A stretch of DNA of 64,000 nt from Streptomyces sp. SCL15-4 (GCF_033366695.1 NZ_JAOBTQ010000001.1:930001-994000), one strand, 5' to 3'; counted from the first letter of the stretch, positions 12,860-22,245 are shown. Program-made: numbers and translations. The notes: generated by a model not told the origin, from the letters alone.

Positions 12860-14323
12860 TCAGGTACGGGCGACGACGCGCAGGGTTTCCAGGGAGGAGT
12901 CCGTCGCGTCCGGCACGAGGAAGCCGTGGGCGATGCCGCTGCGCAGATAGTCGACGATCTCCTCGGTGATGACCTCGCCGGGGGCCACGACCGGCACGCC
13001 CGGCGGGTAGGGGCTGAGCATCTCGGCGGCGATCCGGCCCACGGCCCGTTCCGCGGGCACCTGTTCGGCGGGGCCGAAGAAGGCGTCCCGGGGCAGGATC
13101 GCCTGTTCCGGTTCCAGGGTGTGCGGCTCGGGCAGGCGCACGGCCGGGCGCCGCTCGATGGTGTCCGCGCGCTCCACCAGGGAACGCACGGATTCCACCA
13201 GCAGTTTCTCGGTCTGCTCGTCGTCTGAATGGGTGATGGAGGCGGTGATCCGGCAGGTGTCCGAGCCGCCCATGTCGACGTGGCAGTTCGCGCGCAGCCA
13301 CTCGGTCGCCTGCATGCCGCTGATGCCGAGGTCCCGTACGTCGACGACGATCTTCAGCGGGTCGAACTCGGCGGCCAGCCCCTGTTCGATGATCTCGCCG
13401 CCCATCACCCGCAGTCCGGGCAGCTCCCGCAGCTCGGCCCGGACGCGCTCGGCGCGGTGCACGGCCGCGTCCAGCAGGTCGTGCCCCTGCTCGACCATCT
13501 GCCGCCGCCAGCCGTCGAGGGCGGCGTAGACCAGGCAGGAGGCGCTGGTGGTGCCGAGCAGGTCCTCGCGCTGCTTGAGCACGGCAGGTGAGATCCGGTC
13601 GCCCTGGAGGTGGAAGACCGAACTCTGCTCGATGGCGCCGCCCATCTTGTGGACGCTGGTGACGACGAGGTCGGCGTCCGCGTCCATGCCCCAGACGGGC
13701 AGGCCCGGGTGGAAGGGCAGATGGGCGCCCCACGCCTCGTCCACGATGAGCGGGACGTCGGCGGCGTGGCAGACGTCGGCGACCGCGCGCACGTCGGCGC
13801 AGGTTCCCCAGTCGGTGGGAGTGATCAGCAGCATGCCCTTGGCGTCCGGGTGTTCGCGCAGCCGGTCGCGGACGTCGTCGGCCTCCGGCGGATGGGCCAT
13901 GTGCCGTTCGCCGTCGAACTTCGGGTGCACCCAGACGGGCTCCACACCGTTGATGATCACGGCGGCGATGACCGACTTGTGGGCGTTGCGGGACAGCAGC
14001 AGCTTCTCTCCCGGCCCGGCGACGGCGAGCATCGCGGTCTTGACCGACAGGGAGCTGCCGCAGGTGGAGAAGAACGCCTGGTCGGCGCCGACCGCGTCGG
14101 CCATCAGCTCCTGCGCCTGCTCCAGCACGCCCTGGGACTGGCGGCGGTCGTCCAGCCCGTTGAGGGTGAGGACGTCCGAACGGAACACGTCCAGCCCGAG
14201 GATCTCGGCCACCCGCGGATCGGTCCCCCGGCCCTGCTTGTGCCCGGGAGGCCCGAACACCACGTCCCCTCGTCGCCGGAACTCCTGCAGAGCCTCCAGC
14301 ACGGGTACGCGGGAGTGGTCCAT
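12860..14323 (-). CDS. PLP-dependent Orn/Lys/Arg decarboxylase
   Basis: The 487-residue product is a fold-type I PLP enzyme of the major Orn/Lys/Arg decarboxylase group (compact SpeA form). It opens with VVFGPPGHKQGRG and has TCGSSLSVKTAML in the substrate/PLP region, VDEAWGAHLPFHP for the pyridine-N aspartate, and VVTSVHKMGGA with the Schiff-base lysine. It decarboxylates a basic amino acid to agmatine, cadaverine or putrescine; the exact substrate cannot be told. The ATG at 14323 has AGGAGGCAGCC upstream. It is divergent from the M20 amidohydrolase across 139 bp. Confidence 0.9.
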   Translation of the reverse strand: MDHSRVPVLEALQEFRRRGDVVFGPPGHKQGRGTDPRVAEILGLDVFRSDVLTLNGLDDRRQSQGVLEQAQELMADAVGADQAFFSTCGSSLSVKTAMLAVAGPGEKLLLSRNAHKSVIAAVIINGVEPVWVHPKFDGERHMAHPPEADDVRDRLREHPDAKGMLLITPTDWGTCADVRAVADVCHAADVPLIVDEAWGAHLPFHPGLPVWGMDADADLVVTSVHKMGGAIEQSSVFHLQGDRISPAVLKQREDLLGTTSASCLVYAALDGWRRQMVEQGHDLLDAAVHRAERVRAELRELPGLRVMGGEIIEQGLAAEFDPLKIVVDVRDLGISGMQATEWLRANCHVDMGGSDTCRITASITHSDDEQTEKLLVESVRSLVERADTIERRPAVRLPEPHTLEPEQAILPRDAFFGPAEQVPAERAVGRIAAEMLSPYPPGVPVVAPGEVITEEIVDYLRSGIAHGFLVPDATDSSLETLRVVART

Positions 14324-14462
14324 GGCTGCCTCCTGAACTGGTCGGTTCCGCACCCACCGTGTTGCACCGCGGGAGCGGCCCAAACCCGGCCGCCCGGTGT
14401 CGGGGGCCGTCCGGGTGGAACCCGGCCCGGCACGGAGCACACCGCCGCACCGAGGAGGGCTC

Positions 14463-15629
14463 GTGTCGCTGTACCACCGGATCGGGGAAGAGGTCGCACG
14501 GCGCGCCGACGCGCTGTGGTCCGTGGCGTCGACGCTGCACGCGGACCCGGAGACCGCGTTCGACGAGCACCGGGCGGCGGCGCTGCTCACCGGCGAGCTG
14601 GAGGGCGCGGGCTTCGAGGTGCGGCGCGAGGCGGCGGGACTGCCGACGGCGTTCACGGCCCGCTCGGGCCGGGGAGGACCGGTGGTGGCCTTCCCGCTGG
14701 AGTACGACGCGCTGCCCGGCCTCGGCCACGCCTGCGGCCACAACCTGATCGCGGCGGCCGGACTCGGTGCGGCCCTGGTCCTGAACGCCGTGTGGGACAA
14801 CGCCCCGGGCACGGTCCTCGCGGTGGGCACGCCGGCCGAGGAGGGCGGTGGCGGCAAGGCGCTGGAGGTGGAGGCGGGCGTCTTCGACGGGGTGGACGCG
14901 GCTCTGATGTTCCACCCCGGGGTGTACGACTGGGTGCGGGCCCCGCTGACCGCGCAGGAGCAGTACCGGGTCGCCTTCCGGGGCCGGGCCGCGCATCCGA
15001 CGGGCAATCCGACCGAGGGCATCGACGCGCTGGCGGCGCTGATCGAGCTGTTCAACGTCCTGTCGGTGATCGGCCGGCGGCTGCCGGAGGGTTCGCACGT
15101 GCAGGGCATCATCACGCACGGCGGCACGGCCACGAACATCGTCCCGGAGTACGCCGAGGGGCGGTTCGGGCTGCGGGCGCTGACGACGGCCGCCCTGGAC
15201 GAACTGGCGGAGCGGCTGGCCACGGCCGCCGAGGGGGTGGCCCGGGCGACCGGCACGGCCGTGACCGTGGAACGGGCCAGCGTGCGCTACGAGCACTTCC
15301 GGGACAGTTCACCGCTGTCCGAACGGTTCGCCGGACACCTGGACCGGGCCGGCATCGCCCTCGCCCCGCCCGCTCCCGGCGTCTATCTGGGCTCCTCCGA
15401 CATCGGCAACGTCAGCGGCCGGGTGCCCGCCATCCACCCCTTCGTCGCGATCATGGACGCCGGGGGTTCGGACCACACGCCGGAGTTCGCCGAGGCCGCG
15501 GCCTCGCAGCGGGCGCGCCGGGTGCTCCTCGCCGTGGTGGAGGCGCTGGCCTGCACGGCGGCGGACGTCCTGGGCGACGCCGGCCTGCGCGGCCGGGCCC
15601 GGGAGGAACTGCGCCAGGCCGAGGGGTGA
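14463..15629 (+). CDS. M20 family amidohydrolase/peptidase (AbgB-like)
   Basis: The 388-residue protein belongs to the M20D metallohydrolases. LEYDALPGLGHACGHNLIAAAGLGAA holds the metal-binding Asp and His residues in two adjacent short motifs. GTPAEEGGGGKALEVEAGVF holds the catalytic Glu pair, and HPGVYDW and the GSSDIGNVSGRVPAIHPF region complete the site. Family members cleave acyl or p-aminobenzoyl amide bonds; the substrate is unknown. The GTG at 14463 is favoured because GAGGAGGGCTC precedes it, whereas the frame's earlier ATG (14397) adds a Pro-rich non-homologous leader. Confidence 0.87.
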   Translation: MSLYHRIGEEVARRADALWSVASTLHADPETAFDEHRAAALLTGELEGAGFEVRREAAGLPTAFTARSGRGGPVVAFPLEYDALPGLGHACGHNLIAAAGLGAALVLNAVWDNAPGTVLAVGTPAEEGGGGKALEVEAGVFDGVDAALMFHPGVYDWVRAPLTAQEQYRVAFRGRAAHPTGNPTEGIDALAALIELFNVLSVIGRRLPEGSHVQGIITHGGTATNIVPEYAEGRFGLRALTTAALDELAERLATAAEGVARATGTAVTVERASVRYEHFRDSSPLSERFAGHLDRAGIALAPPAPGVYLGSSDIGNVSGRVPAIHPFVAIMDAGGSDHTPEFAEAAASQRARRVLLAVVEALACTAADVLGDAGLRGRAREELRQAEG

Positions 15630-15639
15630 GGCCTGGCGC
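15611..15639. terminator. Hairpin terminator overlapping amidohydrolase stop codon
   Basis: A perfect 10-bp inverted repeat (15611-15620 and 15630-15639) brackets the TGA stop at 15627-15629, in the gap between convergent genes. Confidence 0.7.
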
Positions 15640-15664
15640 GTCCGGCGGGCGGGCCGCAGGGGTC

Positions 15665-18205
15665 CTACGGGAAGGACGTCACCTTCGACGGGACGGTGTC
15701 GGTGCCCGAGGTGGGGGCGCCGGTGCTGTTGACGACGTGGGCGTACTGGCCCTTGCCGCCGAGGGAGATCACCAGCAGGTCGTGCATCTTGATCCCCGGG
15801 CCGACGGGCACCTGGAAGCCGTGGGTCTGGACGATCGACGGATCGGCCGTGAAGTTGCAGTAGCTGCCCAGGCCCCAGGCCTCGTGGGTGGTGACGGAGT
15901 CGGCGACCTTGTAGGCCGCGTAGCCGACGATGCCGTCGTGGGTGACGGCGGCGGCGTTCGGGACGTCGTACGCCTTCTCGTTCTGGAAGAAGATCGTCCG
16001 GCCGCGTTCTCCGGTCCAGTAGACGTCGTACTTGTTGAAGTGCTCCACGAACAGGCCGGTGACCAGGACGTCGTCGCCGTTGACGCGCAGGCCGTAGTCG
16101 GCGCGGTTGGTGTCCCAGCCGACGCCGCTGCCGTGGTCGGCGCGCCAGATCCAGGTGTGGTCGACGATGACGTCGTCGCTGTCGACGACGACGGAGTTGG
16201 TGGCGAGGCCGGGTCCGGCGCCGCCGACGCGGATGAACACGTCCTGCATGGTGGTCGGGTTCGCGGAGTGGTCGGCGCTCGCTCCGGGGGTGCCGATGCG
16301 CAGCAGCGTGTCGGAGTTGACCGGGCCCGCGTCGATGAGGAATCCGGCGAGGCGTACGCCGTCGACGTCGGCGACGTGCATGGCGTCGATGCCGTTGTCC
16401 GGGATCAGGGTGGCCAGGCCCAGGCCGAGGACGACGGTGTCGGGACGGGTGACGTCGAGGGTCTGGTCGAGGTGGTAGACGCCGGGGGTGAACAGGAGGT
16501 TGAGGCCCTGGGCGAGGGCCGCGTTGATGGTGGCGGCGGTGGCGCCGGGCTTGACGACGTAGAACCGGTCGAGCGGCAGCGAGGTGCCGGCGTTCGCGGG
16601 CCAGGAAACGCCCCGGGCGGCGGTGCGCTTGGCGGGGACGAACACCTTGTAGGAGGAGCCGTCCAGGTAGAGGAAGGGCTTCTCGCGGGAGACCGGGGTG
16701 GTGTCCAGGGTGGTGTAGGGGCCGCTGTCGAAGTTGGTGGCCGGGGCGCCCTGGACGCCGGAGAAGGTCATGTTCCACACGCCGTTGGTCCAGCCGCCGA
16801 CCGAGCTGTCGCGGGTGTACCACTGCTGCTGGGAGTACGGGCCCACGGTGCCGTCGACCTTGGAGTCGGCGATGTAGCCGCCGGAGGCCCAGCCGTAGCC
16901 GTTGGGCGCGAGGTTGAGGCCGCCCTTGACGTGGATCCGGCGGAAGGGCGCGGCCTGGGCGACCGCCCAGCGGTCGGTGCCGTTGGACGGGGTGATCGCG
17001 AGGTTCTCCGCCGAGCGCCAGAAGTTCTGCGTGGCGTTGCCGTTGAACCAGCCGGCGTCGACCGTGACATCACCGTTGATCTGGGTGTCGTCGGGGTTGA
17101 GGCCGAGGCCGGAGATCGAGGTGTAGAAGCCGAGCTGGGCGTTGATGCCGTTGTAGGTGCCGGGCTTGAGCAGGAACTGGTAGCGGCCGGTGCCGAACTG
17201 GGCGGATTCCTGCCGGGCGAAGACGTCGTCGAACTTCTGCTGGAGGTTCGGCGTGGAGGGGTCGACGACGATGACGTTCGGGCCGAGGTCGCCGCCGCCC
17301 TGGACCGGCGGTACGCCGCTGGTGCCGGTGTGCACGGCGACCTCCCACAGGGAGTAGCCGTAGCCGGTGCCGCGCGCGGTGCCGTAGACCCGCACGTACC
17401 GGCCGGAGCCGCTGACGTCGTAGGAGGCCGTGCCCCCGGTCGCGCCGGTGACGGACTTGAGGGTGCTCCAGTTCTGGCCGTCGGCGGAGGCCTGGATCCG
17501 GAAGTCCTTGCCGTAGGCGGCCTCCCAGTTCAGGTCGACCTTGCACAGGTCCTTGACGGCCCCGAGGTCGACCTGGAGCCACTGCGGGTCGGCGGCCTGG
17601 CTGGACCAGCGGGTGGCGGTGTCACCGTCGAAGGCGGCGGAGGCGGGGGTGCCGGCGTTCTCGGTGGAGGAGGCGGTGGCGGGCCGGCCCTTGGCCGCGT
17701 CGGCGCTGTCGCAGCCGCTCTGGCCGGCGTCCGTGCTGCCGAACACCTGGAACTCCCAGAGGGAGTAGCCGTACTGGGTGGCCCGGTGCACGCCGAGCAT
17801 CCGGACGTAGCGGCCCCGGCCGGAGACGTCGAGGGCGTCGGCGCCTCCGTCGGAGCCGGTGACGGACTTCAGGTCGGTCCAGGTCGTGCCGTCCCCGGAG
17901 ATCTGGACCTTGTAGTCCTTGCCGTAGGCGGCCTCCCAGTCGAGTTCCACCCGGGTGACCGAGGCGGTGGCGCCCAGGTCGACCTGGAGCCACTGGGCGT
18001 CGCCGGCGGCCGAGGACCACCGGGTGCCGGTGTCGCCGTCGACGGCCTTGCCGGCCGCGGTGCCGGCGTTCTCCTCGGACGACGCGGTGGCCGTCCTCCC
18101 CTGGGACAGGGGTGTTTCGGCCGCGGTGGCCGCGGGGTGGGTGGCGGGCAGGGCGATCAGCGCGGCCGTTGCGGCCAGCGCGAGACCCAGTGGTCTCCAT
18201 CTCAT
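15665..18205 (-). CDS. Secreted two-discoidin-domain, right-handed beta-helix protein
   Basis: The 846-residue protein has a signal peptide (1-28, ending PAATAAE). It then has two F5/8 type C (discoidin/CBM32-like) domains (about 30-165 and 180-310, each with TRWSS, QWLQVDLGA and DWEAAYGKD or NWEAAYGKD motifs) and a long beta-helix region (about 325-846). The helix part resembles GH55/pectate-lyase-like solenoids; no GH family can be assigned by eye. The discoidin domains should bind carbohydrate, so an extracellular polysaccharide-active role is likely. Related Streptomyces proteins are often mislabelled adenylyl cyclase. The ATG at 18205 puts the signal peptide at the N terminus; an in-frame start at 18247 would add 14 residues. 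Confidence 0.8.
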   Translation of the reverse strand: MRWRPLGLALAATAALIALPATHPAATAAETPLSQGRTATASSEENAGTAAGKAVDGDTGTRWSSAAGDAQWLQVDLGATASVTRVELDWEAAYGKDYKVQISGDGTTWTDLKSVTGSDGGADALDVSGRGRYVRMLGVHRATQYGYSLWEFQVFGSTDAGQSGCDSADAAKGRPATASSTENAGTPASAAFDGDTATRWSSQAADPQWLQVDLGAVKDLCKVDLNWEAAYGKDFRIQASADGQNWSTLKSVTGATGGTASYDVSGSGRYVRVYGTARGTGYGYSLWEVAVHTGTSGVPPVQGGGDLGPNVIVVDPSTPNLQQKFDDVFARQESAQFGTGRYQFLLKPGTYNGINAQLGFYTSISGLGLNPDDTQINGDVTVDAGWFNGNATQNFWRSAENLAITPSNGTDRWAVAQAAPFRRIHVKGGLNLAPNGYGWASGGYIADSKVDGTVGPYSQQQWYTRDSSVGGWTNGVWNMTFSGVQGAPATNFDSGPYTTLDTTPVSREKPFLYLDGSSYKVFVPAKRTAARGVSWPANAGTSLPLDRFYVVKPGATAATINAALAQGLNLLFTPGVYHLDQTLDVTRPDTVVLGLGLATLIPDNGIDAMHVADVDGVRLAGFLIDAGPVNSDTLLRIGTPGASADHSANPTTMQDVFIRVGGAGPGLATNSVVVDSDDVIVDHTWIWRADHGSGVGWDTNRADYGLRVNGDDVLVTGLFVEHFNKYDVYWTGERGRTIFFQNEKAYDVPNAAAVTHDGIVGYAAYKVADSVTTHEAWGLGSYCNFTADPSIVQTHGFQVPVGPGIKMHDLLVISLGGKGQYAHVVNSTGAPTSGTDTVPSKVTSFP

Positions 18206-18275
18206 ACGGCGGCTCCAGACATGGCGGGATCGACTCGCCGATCCCACGGCTTAGTTCAGGTTTTGATTTAAGTGA

Positions 18276-18291
18276 TGAACCAAGCGGTTCA
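18276..18291. promoter_or_regulatory. Palindromic operator candidate upstream of the beta-helix gene
   Basis: TGAACC-AAGC-GGTTCA is a perfect 6-4-6 inverted repeat 71 bases upstream of the start. It sits in a locally A/T-rich stretch (18251-18292) that includes another GTTCA half-site at 18254. This is a plausible binding site for a dimeric regulator and marks the likely promoter. Confidence 0.45.
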
Positions 18292-18346
18292 CAAGCCTTC
18301 GGACACCACGTCCTTGCGGAGCCGCTCCGCCGCCCCGCCGCGCGCC

Positions 18347-18381
18347 AGGGCCTGTCAGACGGGAATGGCCAGACAGGTCCT
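18347..18381 (-). terminator. Hairpin terminator after RICIN-domain gene
   Basis: 10-bp stem with one G-T pair (18347-18356 and 18372-18381) beginning at the stop codon of the gene ending at 18380. It separates that gene from the beta-helix gene downstream on the same strand. Confidence 0.55.
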
Positions 18382-20155
18382 AGGCCCGGGGCGGGGTGAA
18401 CGTCAGGGTCTGTTCGGTGGCGGTGCGGCCGTCGCCGAGGGAGCCGGCGGCGGCGGTCCAGGTGCGTGGCGCGACGGTCTCGGCGAGCCGGCCCGCGGTC
18501 GCGGACAGGCCGAGGACGAGCCCGCTGTAGCGGTTGACCAGACGGTGGGTGCCGGGCGCGGCGGAGTTCGCGATCACGAACCACTGCTGTCCGACGGCCG
18601 GTCCGCCGGCCGGGGCGGCGGTCACCGTGGGCCGTGCTCCCCAGGCCCGGCCAGCCGTCCGCGCGGAGTCGACGCCCAGCAGCCGGCCGGTCGCCGCGTT
18701 GGCGATGGTGAAGGCGCCGTCTCCGGTCGGCGTGAAGGACCACGCCTCGCGGGCGGCGCCGGTGGGCCGGGCGAGGGAGGTGACGGCGGAGCCGCCGGAC
18801 TCCTGGGCGAGGAGCCGGCCGGTGCCGGCGGATATGCGGTACCGGCGGCCGGGGTCCACCGGCGAAGCGGCCGGGACGGCGGGGTCCACGGTGACGTCGA
18901 CGTACTCGCCGGAGGAGCCGTGGGAGCAGCCGAAGGAGCAGTAGGCGCGGAAGGTCCGGCCGAGGACGGCGGAGCCGGTGCGGCTCGCGGGGTCGAGGAA
19001 CCAGCGGTACCAGGAGGCGGTGGTGTAGTCACCGGTGTCCCCGATGAGCCGCCACTTCTGGGTGGCGAGATCGTCGGTGGCGTACAGGTACTGCGGTGCG
19101 CCGCCGCTCTGGTCGACGGCCTGCGGAGTGCCGATGTACCGGCCGAGGTGGGCGTCGTAGGCGATGTTCATCGCGAACAGCGGGGAGGTCGGGGGCATCT
19201 TGCCGGCCGCGATCTGCTCGGCGGCGGTGCCGGTAGCGGCCGGGTCGTACTCGTCGCCGGCCGGAGTGTGGCCGGTGGGGTGTTCCGCGTCGACGGGAAC
19301 GAGGTTGCTCTCCCGGCCGCCGGTGCCGGGCTCGGACCAGGCGCCGTCGTACCACTTGCGCCAGGAGCCGGGGGCCATCTTCGCGGCGATCGGGGCGCGG
19401 GCCGCATGCGCGTAGAACGCCTTCCAGCCGCCGTTCTTGTCGACGATCCGCGAGCCGTAGAAGACGTAGAAGTACCCGGAGGCGGTGTCGGCGAACAGGC
19501 GCTGGTCCCCGTCGCCGTAGGAGTACGTCTCGTGCGGGAAGGCCGCGGTGTCGCCGCGCCGGGTGCTGTACGGCGAGGTGAGCACATGGTCCTTGACGGT
19601 CCAGGTGCGGCCCCGGTCGGTGGAGACGGCGTAGTCGACGGCGTCGTAGTGCAGGCCGTCGCCGAAGGGACGCGGGGTGAACTCGTTGTGCACCAGGCCG
19701 TACCAGTCGCCGGTGTCGGGGTCGATCCACATCCCGGACAGGTCGCAGTAGTTCTTCCGCGCGTAGCCGGAGCCGCTCGGCGCGAACGTCGCCTCCCGCC
19801 CGGTGGGGCTGTTGTCGCAGCGCCAGGTGGTGTCGTCGTTGCGGTCGGCGGGGTTGGCCGGGTCGGCGGCCTCGCCGAGGGTCCGGTCGAAGACGGCGGT
19901 GTCGAAGTCCTTGCCGGTGTAGAAGTCCCAGACCCGGGGGTCGTCGGCGCCGTAGAGCGCGGCGGACTGCTGGTAGTGGAAGGTGCCGTCGCGGTCGGTG
20001 AACGGGGTGGCGGGGGTGTCGGTGGGGTGCGGGAAGGGTACCGGGGTGCCCACGGTCACGGTGTGGCGGGCGTCGGCGGGAGACGCGGTGCCGCTGCCCA
20101 GGACCAGGGCGGCGACGGCGGCGACGGCGCCGCCCGCTCGGATCAACAGTCGCAC
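18380..20155 (-). CDS. Secreted protein with C-terminal ricin-type lectin domain
   Basis: The 591-residue product starts with a signal peptide (1-30, ending SPADA-RHTV). The main part (about 35-410) has repeated Asp-box-like and blade-like stretches (SGMWIDPDTGDWYGLVHNEF, YAVSTDRGRTWTV) that suggest a beta-propeller glycosidase or sialidase-like fold. Residues about 415-591 form a beta-trefoil RICIN lectin domain with YRISAGTGRLLAQ, FTIANAATGRLLG and QQWFVI repeats. An extracellular carbohydrate-binding or hydrolysing role is likely; no catalytic pair could be assigned. The GTG start at 20155 has AGGAG five bases upstream. The lectin repeat assignment is firm and the propeller assignment is tentative. 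Confidence 0.75.
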   Translation of the reverse strand: MRLLIRAGGAVAAVAALVLGSGTASPADARHTVTVGTPVPFPHPTDTPATPFTDRDGTFHYQQSAALYGADDPRVWDFYTGKDFDTAVFDRTLGEAADPANPADRNDDTTWRCDNSPTGREATFAPSGSGYARKNYCDLSGMWIDPDTGDWYGLVHNEFTPRPFGDGLHYDAVDYAVSTDRGRTWTVKDHVLTSPYSTRRGDTAAFPHETYSYGDGDQRLFADTASGYFYVFYGSRIVDKNGGWKAFYAHAARAPIAAKMAPGSWRKWYDGAWSEPGTGGRESNLVPVDAEHPTGHTPAGDEYDPAATGTAAEQIAAGKMPPTSPLFAMNIAYDAHLGRYIGTPQAVDQSGGAPQYLYATDDLATQKWRLIGDTGDYTTASWYRWFLDPASRTGSAVLGRTFRAYCSFGCSHGSSGEYVDVTVDPAVPAASPVDPGRRYRISAGTGRLLAQESGGSAVTSLARPTGAAREAWSFTPTGDGAFTIANAATGRLLGVDSARTAGRAWGARPTVTAAPAGGPAVGQQWFVIANSAAPGTHRLVNRYSGLVLGLSATAGRLAETVAPRTWTAAAGSLGDGRTATEQTLTFTPPRA

Positions 20156-20259
20156 GGTAGCTCCTGGTTGGCTGAGGTCCGGATCCACGGAACGATCCGG
20201 CCCCGGCGCCGCTCCGGCAATGGACTCCCGTCGTCCGCCTCTTGCACTTTCGCGCGCCG

Positions 20260-20750
20260 GCGGCCGTGTCCACGCGTCCGGCGCGGGCGGGACGGCGGAC
20301 AGCGGGGCGGCCCAGGCGAGTCGGCGCACGAGGCGCTCGCCGGGTCCGGCCGCGCGTGCCGTCACGGTGCCCGCGGTGTCGTGGCACAGGGCGCCGCTGA
20401 ACGTGATGTCGCGCCCGGCCCGCGGCCGGCGGCGGCGTTCGTACGCCGCGCACGCGGCGAAGGGCCGGGCGGCCTCCGAAGCCATCGAGGCGCCGCGTCC
20501 GGTCGCCGGGGAGGCGGCGTGCGCCGCGTCACCGACGAGCGGGACCCGACCGGTGTGCCGTGCCGTGTCCGGCGGCGGTCCGGTGGCGTCGGTGACCATG
20601 ACGGCGTCCCCGGCGTCCCCGGCGGCCTCGACCAGGCCGGCAGCGGTCGTGACGTCCGCGCGCAGGCCGCCGCCGGGCGGGCGCCCGCTCGTCTCCGGAC
20701 CGTGCGCCGCGCGCCACCGGTCCGCGTCGGACCGTCCCGCGCGCCGGTCC
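20260..20750 (-). pseudogene. Remnant of a FAD-dependent aromatic monooxygenase
   Basis: No intact gene lies between 20156 and 20834. One minus-strand frame retains the C-terminal half of a PHBH-type FAD monooxygenase: ADVTTAAGLVEAAG, the flavin motif GRVPLVGDAAHAASPATGRG, then AAYERRRRPR. The Rossmann N terminus with GxGxxG is missing. The segment normally lying between the GD-motif helix and AAYERRRRPR is shortened by about 25 residues. The frame runs without a proper start into the upstream region of the RICIN gene. I read it as a decayed gene with 5' loss and an internal deletion. Confidence 0.65.
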
Positions 20751-20834
20751 CGAGGCGCGCGCCGACAGGTCCGTGCACCGGCACGCCCCTCGTGCGGAGG
20801 GTGATCGTGGCGATGGAGTGGGTACGTCCCGGCC

Positions 20835-21842
20835 ATGCGGGTGAGCGTGGTGGACGCGGGGTCGAACACGGTGCGGTTGGTGATCGCGGATGTGGAGGGA
20901 GGTGTGCCGCTGCCGGTGCACACGGTCAAGTGGAAGCTGCGCCTGTCCGAACACCTCGGTCCGGACGGGGTGATCGCCGACGAGGCGGTGCGGCGGCTGG
21001 TGGAGGCGGTGGACGCGGCGAGCGCCACGGCCCGCCGCTGGCAGGCGGCGGGCCCGCTGGCCTTCGCGACCACCGTGGTCCGCGCCGCCCCGAACCGCCA
21101 GGAGGTGCTGCACCGGGTGACGGCCGGTACCGGCGTGCGCATGTGCACCCTGCCCGGCGAGACGGAGGCCGAGCTGACCTTCCTGGCGGCCCGCCGCTGG
21201 CTGGGCTGGAAGGCGGGCCCGCTGGCGCTGCTCGACATCGGCGGCGGCTCGCTGGAGGTGGCCTTCGGGCGGGGCCGGATGCCCGGCTTCGTGGCGTCCC
21301 TGCCGCTCGGCGCGGGCCGGCTGACCCGGGAGTACCTGGCCGTCCAGGACCCGCCGGGGCCGGGCGAGCTGAAGGAGCTGCGCCGCCGGGTCCGCCACGA
21401 ACTGCGGGACGTGGCCGCGCGGATCCGCTGGGAGCGTCCGCGCACCGCCGCCGTCACCTCCCGCACCTTCCAGCAGCTGGCCCGGCTGTGCGGAGCGCCG
21501 CCGGGGCGCTACGGGCCGTTCGTGGAACGGGAGTTGGCCTGCCGCGACCTGGGCAGGGCGGTGCGTGCGCTGGCCGCGCTGCCCGCCGCCGAGCGGGCCC
21601 AGCTCCCGGGGATCTCCGCGCCGCGCGCCGCGCAGAGCCTGGCCGGGGCGGTGGTGGGGCACACGGCGCTGAAACTGATGGGCCTGACCCGGGCCGTGGT
21701 CTGCCCCTGGGCGATCCGGGAAGGCGTGCTGCTGCGCTACGCCGAGGACGGCGCCGACTGGTGGACGGACGTCACCACCGCCGCCGGCGCCGTCGACGCC
21801 GGCGCGCCGGCGGTCCTGCGCGTCGCGGGCCCTCCGGCCTGA
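20835..21842 (+). CDS. Ppx/GppA-family exopolyphosphatase
   Basis: The 335-residue protein has the ASKHA phosphatase fold of Ppx/GppA: phosphate-1 loop VDAGSNTVRLVIADV at the N terminus, ETEAELTFLAARRWLGW in the middle and the second phosphate loop LLDIGGGSLEVAFG. It hydrolyses terminal phosphate of polyphosphate and/or pppGpp. It lacks the long C-terminal HD domain of E. coli Ppx and so is the short actinobacterial form. The ATG at 20835 is followed by family-like sequence at once. It stands alone, flanked by a pseudogene and a convergent small secreted-protein gene. Confidence 0.9.
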   Translation: MRVSVVDAGSNTVRLVIADVEGGVPLPVHTVKWKLRLSEHLGPDGVIADEAVRRLVEAVDAASATARRWQAAGPLAFATTVVRAAPNRQEVLHRVTAGTGVRMCTLPGETEAELTFLAARRWLGWKAGPLALLDIGGGSLEVAFGRGRMPGFVASLPLGAGRLTREYLAVQDPPGPGELKELRRRVRHELRDVAARIRWERPRTAAVTSRTFQQLARLCGAPPGRYGPFVERELACRDLGRAVRALAALPAAERAQLPGISAPRAAQSLAGAVVGHTALKLMGLTRAVVCPWAIREGVLLRYAEDGADWWTDVTTAAGAVDAGAPAVLRVAGPPA

Positions 21843-21864
21843 CGGCCGGGCGCGGCAGCGGGGT

Positions 21865-22245
21865 TCAGGAGGTGTGCTTCAGGCGGGGCATGCAGCCGAA
21901 CCAGTTCACCGTGTCCTTGTCGGTGGTGTAGCCCAGGCACCTGATGCTCCGGTCGTGCAGCGTGGCGGTCCGCTCGACGCCTCCGTCCACGTAGTCGTCC
22001 TTGTGGTGGGGCTGGACGAGGGTGTCGAACGCGACGGTGTACCAGCGGTGGTCCTGGTCCGGCACGCTGCAGTGGCGGGCGGTCACGTTACGGCTGGGTC
22101 CTTCACTCCATATGGGCCGTTCGGCGCGGTCGCAGTGGGCGCGGCCGGCGGCCTCGGCGGTGCCGGCGCCGGTGCCGAGCAGGGCGGTGGCGCCCGTGGC
22201 CACCGCCGCGCCGGTGCCGAGCAGGCGTTTGAGCGTGGGGTTCAT
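21865..22245 (-). CDS. Small secreted protein of unknown function
   Basis: The product is 126 residues with a twin hydrophobic, Ala/Gly-rich signal peptide (about 1-32, cleavage near AEAAG-RAHC). The mature part of about 94 residues has four cysteines (in RAHCDRAE, ARHCSVP, IRCLGY and FGCMPR), likely forming two disulfides, and several Trp and His. I do not recognise a named domain. The ATG at 22245 has TAGGAGGACCAC upstream. It is convergent with the Ppx gene, 22 bases apart. Confidence 0.7.
   Translation of the reverse strand: MNPTLKRLLGTGAAVATGATALLGTGAGTAEAAGRAHCDRAERPIWSEGPSRNVTARHCSVPDQDHRWYTVAFDTLVQPHHKDDYVDGGVERTATLHDRSIRCLGYTTDKDTVNWFGCMPRLKHTS

Noticed and set aside
15665..18205. 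Adenylyl cyclase
   Set aside because: The name is often attached to similar Streptomyces proteins, but the visible domains are discoidin and beta-helix, with no cyclase motif.
13610..18271. 1553-codon plus-strand frame
   Set aside because: It runs across the decarboxylase, the amidohydrolase (out of frame) and the beta-helix gene, all of which are real; no protein-like motifs of its own.
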